A stretch of 28,495 bases of DNA from positions 1-28,495 of the forward strand of contig JBBPTG010000291.1 of NCBI GenBank assembly GCA_038093975.1. Direction: 5' to 3'. A model generated the notes under the pieces. That model did not search any database, had not been told where the DNA came from, and was given only the letters and a program-made list of their open reading frames with translations. The stretch is from Chalciporus piperatus (taxonomy: Eukaryota; Basidiomycota; Agaricomycetes; Boletales; Boletaceae). Position 1 is the first letter of the stretch, and each line of letters opens with the position of its first letter. Shown here piece by piece: positions 16,714 to 26,878 of the stretch. The position numbers and the translations under genes were made by a program.

Positions 16714-18839
16714 AAAGTGTATAAATGTTCTAACTTTGCGATATGGGTATGTAATACACGTGCAAGGGTATCCAACATTGAACGGTTGGTGGTGTCCTCC
16801 ATCAGCTTCAGCCACATGCTCATGGTGGGACTACGCTCTATCTCATTGACGAAATAAAAAGGATTGCCGTCGTCATCGAATATCAGGCCTATGTCCATCC
16901 GGAAAAATACCGTGAGGCTGGACCTGGTGCCTGCAGGATTGGACTCTTGAGTAACCAATCCTCGGTATACCTCGTCTATGAACTGAGTGAGCTCTTCCAA
17001 GCCCTTCCTGCGGTCTTGGCGATCCCCTCCTTGTGGGTTCACCATGTCATTGTAGGTGACGGGCGGGTCGTGGTGGTTCTTCCATAAAGCCCTAGATGAT
17101 GTTGGTGAGCACGCCATAAGTGATGATCGGTGGAAACCGACCGTATTTCGTCCAATGAGAGAAATTGCCAGACCCTCTGTCCGCTCCAAGTACCGTCCAC
17201 CTGCTGTACGGTGTGGATGACTGCCATTACCTGACCTCCCACAATGAAACACCTCCATTCACCGAACGAAAGGAGTGTCTCGACGAAGTCCTGAGAGACC
17301 CATTTCTCCTCCATGTGATATGTCATCTTACTCAACTCCGACCACGTGCGAAGGGTCTCGAGTCGCGCCCGTTCCTTCATGGCTGCCTCGTTCGTACCGT
17401 TTATCGCCTCTTTTGGAAGGATCACGAAGCAACCGCATTCGCTGTGACTGCGTTTGAGGACCGTCCCCTCGGGTATGGGACATCCAGGTATTAAGATGGT
17501 GGTCCTCGGACGCTTCCACCCGTGCTGCGCTGCAATCATATCCAATATGGAAACGGTGGCCCATTTTCGCGCTGCCATTTGGAGGGAGGGGATGGGTGGC
17601 CAGAACTTTACGACCTGGGTGAGTGCCGAGAGAGTAGAATCGTATTTCTGTCGATTCTCTCCTTGCAGACGATAGGGTGATCCTTGAGAGCTGATGGTAT
17701 CGTTTGGATGTGAGCATTGGCGATTGGAGAATGAAGAACGTACGTGGTGTCGATGGTGTAATCCAATCCACCGATGATGAGGTCATGCGATCGAATAAAT
17801 GTCCAACACATCTTGTGTTCTTCGCTGCGAGGGTCGACAAGGACGTCCCTGAAGTTCTCCCACATCATGTAGGACACCTGGAAGCTCTTGCGGCCATTCT
17901 TCATTGTGTGGTCTGCCAGGCAGAGCATGGCCCACAACTGTCAGGTTGGTTGTCTAGGAGAATGCTCGTTGGGAGTATCAATGGACTACTCACCCATTCA
18001 GTCAATCGATAGGGTGATCCACCCTCCCCCACGGCGTGCCTCATGGTAACCTTTTTATGAAAACCGGGTAGGTCCTGGATCGAGGCGCGCTGCTGATCTG
18101 TCAAGTTGCGCATGACCCACGCGAGGTCATCCGCAACGTTCCCGATCTCGGCTTTCGCGCGGGTTGGATCAGGGATGTAGAGTAATTTGATTGTACGAAG
18201 CTCTGGCTCTGGCGTCACGGACAATACAAAGGGGTTGATGTAATCCGAGACCGAGGAGATGGTCGACCTCCCAACGGAAGTGGAGCGGCTGCTTGGATGT
18301 GAAGACCCTGCCCAAACCTCGGGGAGGTCTGCAATGTCCGCGGGCTCTGCTACCGGGTGTTCCTCGTCGGCGTCTATTCTATCTTCGCTAGATGGCCCCG
18401 CCTGCGGATACGCGTCGTTCGGATCCACCGTAGCATTGCTGCATGGCTGGGATCAGTTCAATATATATTGCATATTGATTACCACGTACCTGGAAATCAG
18501 AGGGTCGAGAAAGTCCCCCCGCACTTCGTCCCAATCCGGAAGGTTCTTCGAGAAGTAGCTGTTGATCCATTCATCAGTCCGGTGGGCGGCGCGCATAGAC
18601 TGGATGGCGGTCCTATAATCGTTCCGCGTAGCATCGCGAACGAAGGTGCCAGGTGCCGCTGAGCAGGGAGGCTGGCATGTGGGGTGATTTTTTGTTTTTG
18701 ATGCATGGCGGGTACAGCTGTTTCCATCCTTTCCCCAGAGGATGGAGTAGCTCTTGCTGTTTCGGCAAGGCCGGCATGTATGGTTGCAAATTTCGAAACC
18801 AGTTTCACGCACGCGGGGACCATTGCGCTGGGGTGCCAT
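16710..18839 (-). CDS. Putative ATP-grasp-like protein with Cys-rich N-terminus
   Basis: Five exons, minus strand: 18839-18490, 18438-17994, 17937-17744, 17690-17142, 17091-16710. Introns are 51, 56, 53 and 50 nt with GT-AG ends (GTACGT, GTGAGT, GTACGT, GTCGGT) and matching phases, giving 639 residues. Residues 18-59 form a Cys/His cluster (CNHTCRPC, then two later Cys and a His). Residues 400-490 carry GTVLKRSHSECG (about 406-416) and FGEWRCFIVGGQVMAVIHT (about 472-490). Residues 574-600 carry FFRMDIGLIFDDDG and FVNEIERSPT. This Lys-Arg, Glu-Trp-Arg and Arg-x-Asp...Asn-Glu order is what ATP-grasp folds use for nucleotide and metal binding. Substrate is unknown. The frame is intact and it is the best-preserved multi-exon gene in the repeat island. 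Confidence 0.72.
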
Positions 18840-19018
18840 GATGAGCGTGATGGAGGGGACGGAGAGCTGTGAGGGCGAGAAACGACGAGATGCTTGCTCG
18901 AGGCGCGACACCAGAACACGCGTCGCGTCGCGGTGCGACCGAGCTTTACCTAATGGTGAGCAAACCATTCAATGTTGAGGGCGGGAAGTGACGCGATCGA
19001 AATTCGAGTTACCTAATG

Positions 19019-19230
19019 AAGAGCCGACAATGTTGTAATGCCAAGGTGCTCATGATAACACGCAGGGATCCTGGTCTTGATCTCCGTCTTGGGGATACCG
19101 CGTTCTTGTTCGTACACAGTTGCCATGGGTTGCCCTTGCGTGTACTCGACAGTGTACGTCAACATGGAAATGAATTTCAGGATTTCCTCGTTGTAAACGT
19201 TGCCAGAAACATTGGGGGGATAAAGGATGT
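19019..19230 (-). other. Short unrecognised coding-like frame upstream of the ATP-grasp-like gene
   Basis: A minus-strand frame of about 70 codons ending at 19013 includes NVYNEEILKFISMLTYTVEY and PMATVYEQERGIPKTEIKTR. Composition is protein-like, but I recognise no family and see no good start. It may be the end of a gene cut off by the R1 repeat at 19245, or chance. Confidence 0.3.
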
Positions 19231-19244
19231 CCGACGTGATGAAG

Positions 19245-19462
19245 AATGATCCACGAGAAAAACGAGGGAAATTCAGTGAAGTAATAAATGAAGTTCGGTC
19301 AAGTTCGGTCAAGTTCGGTCAAGTTCGGACAGACTCGGAGGTCAGTTCAAATTGGAGAAGGCCACTTGGAAGTTGGGATTCGCTTTCAAATGTATCAAGT
19401 AGTATACGATATTACACGTCTAAGAAAGAGAAAAATGACATGACGTTCACATCGTGCAAGAC
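19245..19462 (+). repeat. R1 5' part with decamer array; inverted partner of 14430-15035
   Basis: Contains AAGTTCGGTC units (19291-19329, the decamer on the other strand) followed by CGGAGGTCAGTTCAAATTGG and the R1 leader down to GACGAGCGACGTCC. Confidence 0.85.
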
Positions 19463-20370
19463 GAGCGACGTCCACGTCGCGCAACGAAATACAACGAAAC
19501 AATAAACAAAGACGACGTTCACGTCGCCTCAAGAGGAAGGGAATGAGGCGAGGCAGGGGAATCCAGGGTGGGCCATGAGCAACTCGAGACCGTCCAGATG
19601 GACGAGCAGACTAATAGTCAGACTCGTCCATTGGATGAGGCCAATTCCAGGCGGCGAGGACCTAGATAAAAAGAAAGAAAAAATCACCAGGGGACGGAAA
19701 TAAAACCACAAGCGAACGCCGACATAGATCACATACGATGGAAAGGGATCGATGAGAACAGAGCGACGTCCACGCCGCGCAACGAAATACAACGAAATCA
19801 CAAACAAAGACGACGTTCACGTCGCCTCAAGAGGAAGGGAATGAGGCGAGGCAGGAAAATCCAGGGTGGGCCATGGAGCAACTCGAGACCGTCCAGATGG
19901 ACGAGCAGACTAATAGTCAGACTCGTCCATTGGATGAGGCCAATTCCAGGCGGCGAGGACCTAGATAAAAAGAAAGAAAAAATCACCAGGGGACGGAAAT
20001 AAAACCACAAGCGAACGCCGACATAGATCACATACGATGGAAAGGGATCGATGAGAACAGAGCGACGTCCACGCCGCGCAACGAAATACAACGAAATCAC
20101 AAACAAAGACGACGTTCACGTCGCCTCAAGAGGAAGGGAATGAGGCGAGGCAGGAAAATCCAGGGTGGGCCATGGAGCAACTCGAGACCGTCCAGATGGA
20201 CGAGCAGACTAACAGTCGGACTCGTCCATTGGATGAGGCCAATTCCAGGCGGCGAGGACCTAGATAAAAAGAAAGAAAAAATCACCAGGGGACAGAAATA
20301 AAACCACAAGCGAACGCCGTCATAGATCACATACGATGGGAAGGGATCGATGAGAACAGGATTGGGTGCC
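19463..20370 (+). repeat. Three tandem ~299-bp R1 units
   Basis: Units start with GAGCGACGTCCACG at 19463, 19761 and 20060, spaced 298 and 299 bp. The second and third are almost identical. Each ends with GGGATCGATGAGAACAG. The decamer-flanked leader is present only before the first unit, so the tandem part arose by local amplification of the R1 body. Confidence 0.9.
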
Positions 20371-20555
20371 AAACAAACAAACACAGTGTGTCAAGTTCCA
20401 ACACGAATTCGGGCGCCAAACAAACACAAAATAGGTCATATTACTTAATCACATTAACGACGCTTGTTACAACGTTTTGTACACTGAGTTAACCAGTCCC
20501 GTGATCAGCCTCCTTACCATTCTTTCCTAACCTCAACCTTCAACTCCTAACCGCG
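20371..20555. other. Spacer between R1 array and LINE A2
   Basis: No gene. It has a small direct repeat of the GCCAAACAAACA type (20367 and 20414). Confidence 0.4.
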
Positions 20556-20570
20556 CAGCAAGACCGCAAT

Positions 20571-20929
20571 ATGGCCGAGCTTACGTTGACCTACCTGGGC
20601 AACGCCGGCGATCAACAGCGGAAGGATTTACTTCAGAATCGCATCCAAGAAGATACTCGCGCCATTGCGGGTCACCAACAATCCATTCATCAAACCCTCG
20701 AACGGTCGGCACAGCTCGACGAGGTATTAATGCCCCTGGTCTCATCTCTTCCCGTTATTACTCCGTCACCTTCGTCGTCATCCGTTCCTAGACCACCTCC
20801 TGCTGAAGCATCAGCAGCTCCAGCAGCGTCCACTCCTCGTGATGACACGGAGGAAGGTGAGGTATCACACTTGCTTGGGGACATGGAGGTAGTGCCGTCT
20901 TTCATTCAGTCAGCCAATTTACTGACTTC
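20571..20929 (+). pseudogene. LINE A2 ORF1-like protein
   Basis: Starts MAELTLTYLGNAGDQ, matching the protein that starts at 5258, with the same Gln-rich helical segment, LDEVLMPLVSSLPVITP, the Pro/Ala-rich stretch and GDMEVV. After GDMEVV the two copies diverge. The frame continues open here to a stop at 21239 through hydrophobic sequence that is probably the spacer to ORF2. Function unknown; ORF1 of a LINE by position. Confidence 0.6.
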
Positions 20930-21226
20930 GCCCGCTACAGGGTGTAACCTGAATGTGTCTTTTGTTCCTTCTCCTTCTATCCCGAAAGGATTCTGTAGCG
21001 GGGTTTCCTGTCGATGGCCTTTTATGTTTCCGTGGTGTTCCATCGCCCGGTGGCTACCTCCTTTAACTTATGTCGCTGCTTTACTGCTTCTTTATCTCTT
21101 TTCTTTGTGTTCCCTGCTTGCTTCCTTACTTCGCCAGGTGTTCCTTTTCGCTCGCGCGCGGCCGTTTATGCTTTCTTTTTGTGACTGTGTTGTCTGCGCG
21201 CCGTCTCTGCTCATGATCCCTCGTCT

Positions 21227-22006
21227 GTGTTTTCTCTAAATGCTAACGGAGTGCATGACATCATGAAATGTCAGTCGATCTCTAACACGCTATCGCTCCT
21301 ACGTGAGGAGGGCGTGACGAGATCATTTCCGGTACAACGCGTATGCACTCCACCAGAGCTCACGGGGCGTGTGGTTGCCCTCGACCTCCTTATTCCTACT
21401 GACTCAGGGTTCGCCCTAAATCATCGTTTGATAGCAGTCTATGCGCCGTGGGACCCCGGGATCCATGACCCCTTCTGGACACATATACAGGCTTTATGTT
21501 CCTCCGCACCGGGGTCATGGTGTGTTATAGGAGACTGTAACGCTGTTCTCTCCCGCGCCGAATCTACCAATCCGGGCGCAGTGCGATCAGCCGCATCTCA
21601 AGCTTTCCGCGCGTTTTTGCAAGGGAGCCAGGGACATGACCTTCGGTCCTCCTTGCTTGACCGCAACGCTTCAAGCACGTACACCTCTCGAGGTAACGGG
21701 AGGGCATAGCATCATTGATCGTGCTGTGCACTCCCATACAGGCATCTTCGCCGGTGATATTCAACTCGTACTTGACCCGTTCATTGGTGCTACTGACCAC
21801 GTTCCCATCCTTGCATCCCTCGTATTACAGGACCTTCGATCCGCTGACCAGGAGAATCACTATCCCCTCGACTTCCCTCCACGGCGGACCCTCTTTCCCA
21901 AAAGAAGTGAAAAAGAGCGCCTCAATGCGTTTTCCGTCACGCTTGACCGACTATTGGCTGAGCGGGACTCCCCTGACAAAGCACCCATCTCCTCCGACGA
22001 CCCATT
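21227..22006 (+). pseudogene. LINE A2 endonuclease, deleted and frameshifted
   Basis: Opens with FSLNANGVHDIMKCQS like its relative, then skips about 45 residues. The segment that holds the catalytic Glu (WTLQETK in the other copy) is missing between LSLL and the FPVQRVCTPPEL stretch. The later GDCNAV motif is intact. A one-base frameshift near 21695 moves the C-terminal part (HSIIDRAVH, then GATDHVPILASL) to another frame, which ends at 22040. Two independent lesions make it inactive. Confidence 0.75.
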
Positions 22007-22049
22007 TAGATCGGTCGTGAGGATGGACGATCGTGAGTAGAATACCCAC

Positions 22050-22545
<496 letters not shown>

Positions 22546-23864
22546 CTAGTCTTTATCCTGGCTATGAGAAAAGGCTCGAGTAACTACGATAGGTATAGTC
22601 ATACATTGAGCAAATGCATGGGTGACAGCAGCATTGCCACCATGAGCTGCTCGAGCTTTAATGAAACAAAGGTCATTGAAAGCAACTGAAAAAGCAAATC
22701 TCGTCTTCGTGAGTGCTGCAAGGGAAGCCTTCAGCACTCTTACATCCTCGTCAGAATAGAACTGGAATCCATGAAAAGTAGGAGACTTGGCAAAAGCAGA
22801 GGCCACCTTATCAAAAGGATTCCCAGAACTAGAGGACTCAGCTGCATTGTTGATGCAGGCCCTTTGGTAGGCCTCCAAGGCAGCTTTGACATGAGCCTCA
22901 ATGTCCTGAAGATTCCCCATGAAGCCAGGAACTCCAGCATCTCTGGCTTGGATGGCCTTTGCCTTTTCTGCTTGCCAAGGTTTGACAAGGTCCTCATCAC
23001 CTACATCCCTGGAGAAGCATTTGGATCTCAGTGCCCTATAGTTGCTGAGGGTGACCTGCTTCAGCTTCTCCCCTTCCTCCACCAACTCATTTAAGATTAA
23101 AGGAGGATGCCTTGCTATTGTTGCTCTTGCTGCTCTTCCCCATGGCCTGCTCTAACTTCCAAGCATACCAAGGTTTCTTCTCTGCAGAACCCCAGGTCTT
23201 CCTATCCTCTTCAAAGACATTCTTCTTGACTCTGAGTCCAGTTTTGCTTGCATCCAAGAACCTAAGGCAAATTGTCAGTAGCATGCTTAGAAAAAGAAGA
23301 CAACTGACATGTAGGACAAGTGAATAGCCTGTTCACTGGAAAACAGAATAAGCAACCACCCAAGCCCAAGGCACGAGCCTGGCCCTCAAGCATCCTATGA
23401 ACTCGCCCAATCACCACATTCCCTGACCTTTCTACTGCCTTCCAGGCAGCAACCACCCAAGCCCAAGGCACGAGCCTGACAAGCCCTAGAGACAAAGGTG
23501 CTTTGAGAAGGTCGTGAACGATGCCATTGTGTGAGAGGTTGAGCAGAAGCTGAGAGTTAAGCCTGCTAGGACAGGTGACCCTAGAGGGGGCCAGCAGATC
23601 AAATTTCAGCTGGGCTGGTCCAAGCCTGGAAGGCTCCCCAAGCTGAATCTTTGTCTGTGATGATCTGATCCAAATCTTGGCAGGACCAGTGGCACTCTGC
23701 TCAAGAGGATTTGGATGAAGGACCCACATCCCCTTGGACCCACCAATCCTACCCTGTACAGCCACATAGCGTAGTCCATTTGTACCCTGATCCAGGGCCA
23801 GCTGATCACCAATTAGGCCGTGCTCTACTGGCCGGCTAATGATTGGCCGCTGGTGTATGGTCAC
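22546..23864 (-). pseudogene. RNA-dependent RNA polymerase (RNA-silencing type), catalytic core missing
   Basis: Cellular RdRP relic of the quelling/RNAi family, which makes double-stranded RNA. The first part (23864-23340) has VAVQGRIGGSKGMWVLHP, then KIWIRSSQTKIQL and LLLNLSHNGI, and ends at RALGLGG. The second part (about 23263-22546) has LDASKTGLRVKKNVFEEDR, a shifted frame near 23105 into LVEEGEKLKQ, and a C-terminal FAFSVAFNDLCFIKARA. Between RALGLGG and LDASKTG a normal enzyme has several hundred residues, including the DxDGD metal-binding loop. Here there is only about 80 bp, which looks like an intron tail (CTGACAATTTGCCTTAG). A 31-bp direct repeat (23352 and 23453) adds a small internal duplication. 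Not functional as an RdRP. Confidence 0.75.
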
Positions 23865-23869
23865 CTAGG

Positions 23870-24870
23870 TTAGGGATCGGCTAGTAATAGAATGTACACG
23901 TAGAGTAGGGATCAGCCAATGTACCATTGTGCCCTGGCAGTGGGAATGGCCAACACAAAGGTTCCATGAGGTAGGACCTGGCCGACTGGTGCTAATTACC
24001 CAGTCCTGCCTGCATCAGGGTTCGGCCCATAGAGAATAGGGATAGGCCGATGTGTAAACCCTCCATGTGTAGGGAGCGGCCGATGCAGGAAATGTTTAGG
24101 GGTGGGCATTGGCCACTGAATCATGTCTCCTACGGCCGGCATGGCCGATAGATTGAGTGTCAGTGTGTAGGGATGGGCCGATGGGTTGAGCCTCAATGTG
24201 TAGGAATGGGCCGATGCAATCAGTGTCAATGTGTAGGGATGGGCCTATGCAATCAGTGTCAATGTGTAGGAATGGGCCGATGCATTGAGCCTCAATGCGT
24301 AGGAATGGGCCGATATACCTATTGTCACTAGGTAGGGATGGGCCGATGCAATCAGCGTCAATGTGTAGGGATGGGCCGATGCAATCAGTGTCAATGTGTA
24401 GGAATGGGCCGATGCAATCAGTGTCAATGTGTAGGAATGGGCCGATGCATTGAGGCTCAATGTGTAGGAATGGGCCGATATACCTATTGTCACTAGGTAG
24501 GGATGGGCCGATATACCTAGTGTCACTAGGTAGGGATGGGCCGATGCAATCAGTGTCAATGTGTGGGGATGGGCCGATGCAATCAGGGATGGGCCGATGC
24601 AATCAGTGTCAATGTGTAGGAATGGGCCGATGCATTGAGCCTCAATGTGTAGGAATGGGCCGATGCATTGAGCCTCAATGCGTAGGAATGGGCCGATGCA
24701 ATGAGCCTCAATGTGTAGGAATGGGCCGATATACCTATTGTCACTAGGCAGGAATGGGCCGATGCAATCAGTGTCACTAGGTAGGGATGGGCCGATGCAT
24801 TGATTGTAAATATGTAGGAACAGGGTCATGCAAACCTTGTCATTGAGTAGGCATGGGCTGATCCAAAGCA
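23870..24870. repeat. 33-bp minisatellite (GGGCCGAT units), about 20 good copies plus degenerate edge
   Basis: From about 24175 to 24830 there are 20 consecutive units, nearly all exactly 33 bp, each starting GGGCCGAT and ending TAGGRAT. One is a 20-bp deletion (24573-24592). Three main classes occur. One has CATTGAGCCTCAATG, one has CAATCAGTGTCAATG, and one has TACCTANTGTCACTAGGTA. To the left (23870-24174) units become degenerate and irregular, as expected for the old edge of an array. Because 33 is a multiple of three, long open frames on both strands here are artefacts. Confidence 0.93.
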
Positions 24871-25045
24871 AGCCACTAGGCATACTCCGGAATCACTAAG
24901 AAGCTCTGATCAATCAATCAAAGACCCTAATTGATTCCCGAGGTCCAGACTCACCCTCGCCCAGCCAGCCCCATTGGCCAATCCTGACGGCCGACTGATG
25001 ATTCAGATCGCCTTCCAATCCTCTGAATCTATATCAAACGTCGCC
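24871..25045. promoter_or_regulatory. Putative promoter region of the gene at 25046
   Basis: 175 bp between the minisatellite and an ATG. No TATA box stands out. Assigned by position only. Confidence 0.3.
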
Positions 25046-25687
25046 ATGGACCCCTCTAGCAGCCGAAATGCTCTCGAATATCTTGCTCGCCCACAGCTCA
25101 GGGAGATCGACGATCTCGCCCATCGTCGCACCTGGGCACACATGGTTTTGCAGGCAGCGGTACAAAGCTGTTCTTCAGATCGTCTATCATTCGACTGATC
25201 ATCCTCTAGCTGACTGCAGGCATTATGTCTCCCAGTGCCTCCCCATTTTCCCCACCTGTCTTGGACGCCATCCGCGACTCACTGGACATAGTTGCGTCAC
25301 GCGTCTCAGGGTTGGCCTCTGCTGCCAACCCACCGGCCCCCCCTGCTCCCATGGGCCCATCAACCCCTCGGCCGATTCTTCGGTCACCTGTTGATCTCCC
25401 TCTCGCTGGACCATCGAACCTATGGCTGCCGCCTAGGGGCCTTGAGGCTGTATTGGGGGTGGAGGTTCGAGGTGGAGAGCTATGCGAACAGTGTGAGGCA
25501 GCCGACGAGCTCTTGTGCAATGGAGGCTCATTGGCTCGGCCTTGTCATCGGTGCCTTGCTGAGGGTCTGCCATGTAGTATGTCCACCCCTACACAGACCC
25601 TGCCCACCAGCTTGAGAAAGCGGCCGAGGAACCATTGTGAGTCAGCTAGTTACTTCTCCTCTTCATCGGCTCACAATCTTTGCAGAA
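25046..25687 (+). CDS. Small protein with Zn2Cys6-like cysteine cluster
   Basis: Exons 25046-25159, 25210-25636 and 25686-25687. Introns are 50 nt (GTACAA...CTCTAG, with CTGAT branch) and 49 nt (GTGAGT...TTGCAG). The TAA stop is split by the second intron (T | AA). Product about 180 residues, opening MDPSSSRNALEYLARPQ. A long Pro/Ala/Ser-rich middle is followed, around residues 120-152, by six Cys spaced C-x2-C-x7-C-x8-C-x2-C-x6-C. This is close to the fungal Zn2Cys6 binuclear cluster (x6 instead of x7 in the first gap). A basic tail (LRKRPRNH) follows. Likely nucleic-acid binding. No fungal transcription-factor middle-homology domain is present. It is convergent with the gene at 25876-26646, and the dioxygenase gene lies beyond that. 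Confidence 0.65.
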
Positions 25688-25875
25688 TACTTTGTTATGC
25701 TTCTTAGATACATGCTCATGATTATGTTTCATTCTCATCGTGCATTTCGACTACAATGTACTGTAATATTAGGTTTACTCAATGTTGAGTGTTTGTCAGG
25801 GCCGGCTGCATTTGCTCACTGTGATACGAATTTCGGCTGGAGTACAAGTCCTTCGGCTGGCATATGTAGAATATT

Positions 25876-26646
25876 CTACCTATCCCCAGACTCTTCTGCA
25901 TGGGTTCTACCCTCCTGCTCACGAATCCATTGGGTGAGCATTATCAACCCTCTCGCCCTGTTCCATGTCAGCACCAAGCTCCTATTCATTTCTCGTAAAC
26001 TCATGGCTGCCTCCACGAATTGCCCATGCAAGCTCTGTTGCATCTCGTCGATGTCGCCCTGAAGCCCAGAGCTATTATCAGCATTCTGAGCAAGGGCGAG
26101 CGGTCCCTATTCCAGATTTTGAGTACCCATGGTGCTAACCCAAGATACTTCTGGTAACTCACCCCGAAGAAAGCCTCTGCCGGCCCGATGAAGTCCCCGA
26201 ACTCCTGCCGACGATAGTCAGCAGGCAAGCCGTTGCTGCCTTCTAACCACCACTTGTGCTGCAAATCCATGGCCGACAATGCTCGGCCGCACCTCAGCGA
26301 TGTTTGTTGCATTATATGCAATTGGCTCCCAGGTGTCATTGAAATTTCCTGGCGGAGCTGGCCATCCTCTAGATCGCTCACAATAATCAGCAAGATGACC
26401 CGATCCAACAGAGGGATGTGTGGCAGATCGTTGTGAGCGATTGATTTGTATGCCATCAACCGATTCACTACAGCCTATTGTTTGGCTGTTAACAATCCTG
26501 CAGGAAGTGTGCAAATCCATACTCACCACTTCCTCCCTCAGGGAGACCATTGCTGCAGGAGGCCATTGTCCTGCCTCTCCAACGGCTGCCTGTAATCTGC
26601 AGCCGAAGTACACCAACAAAGTGTATGTTTCAACTTTAGTGAGCAT
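25876..26646 (-). CDS. 204-residue protein of unknown function, divergent from the dioxygenase gene
   Basis: Exons 26646-26527, 26474-26163 and 26058-25876, all phase 0. Introns are 52 nt (GTGAGT...AATAG) and 104 nt (GTGAGT...CTTCAG). The protein opens MLTKVETYTLLVYFG and is largely helical in character. It contains LSAMDLQHKWWLEGSNGLP and EFGDFIGPAEAFFG and ends in an amphipathic helix (DIDEMQQSLHGQFVEAAMS) that could form a coiled coil. I recognise no domain. The ATG context is weak and an AG just upstream could be an acceptor, so a further 5' exon is possible. It shares a 232-bp divergent upstream region with the dioxygenase. Confidence 0.6.
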
Positions 26647-26878
26647 CGGATGTTTGATGGAGAAGGCTGACTTTCGGCCAGGCTATCTTTGCTCCAGAGT
26701 CCAAGCACATGGGTTTCCCACGCCTGTCATGGATGTATTCCCAAAGTGTCGGCCGGATATTGATAGCCCATTGGAGCCGAGGAACCGACCCGAAGGACCC
26801 GGCGGCCCCAAAGGACCCGCAGACGCTCCCATTTCTACCTATCTGTCGAGGGTTACACCACGACTCCCTTGATTCACT
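26647..26878. promoter_or_regulatory. Divergent (bidirectional) promoter region
   Basis: 232 bp between start codons of the 204-residue gene (minus) and the TET/JBP-like gene (plus). It contains two GGACCC repeats (26797, 26813). Assigned from gene arrangement; no core element proven. Confidence 0.4.

Larger units (their letters stand above)
20556..22010 (+). mobile_element. LINE A2: degraded second member of the LINE A family
   Basis: Begins at the shared GACCGCAATATGG leader and holds ORF1 and a damaged endonuclease. It stops near 22006, where the match to LINE A (SSDDPF versus PSDDEAF) ends and adenosine kinase sequence begins on the other strand. There is no reverse transcriptase and no poly-A end, so it is a fragment. 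Confidence 0.75.

Noticed and set aside
19529..20384. Three near-identical 92-102 aa minus-strand frames starting MFVISLYF
   Set aside because: Each is one unit of the tandem R1 repeat read antisense; the same frame is broken in diverged R1 copies at 13100 and 14500.
20371..20440. LTR or tRNA primer-binding site suggested by the repeated GCCAAACAAACA
   Set aside because: Only a small direct repeat; no paired LTR, polypurine tract or gag-pol found.
23870..24870. CRISPR-like array
   Set aside because: Units are 33 bp with no unique spacers between them, and the window is eukaryotic; it is a minisatellite.
24096..24883. Long repetitive open frames with CIGPFLHI-like or SAHPYTL-like repeats on both strands
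   Set aside because: They are by-products of the 33-bp minisatellite, whose unit is a multiple of three, so all frames stay open; no start context or splice support.
26420..26872. Plus-strand 150-codon frame before the dioxygenase
   Set aside because: Lies antisense to the well-supported exons of the 204-residue gene, then runs through Pro/Gly-rich promoter sequence; no domain.
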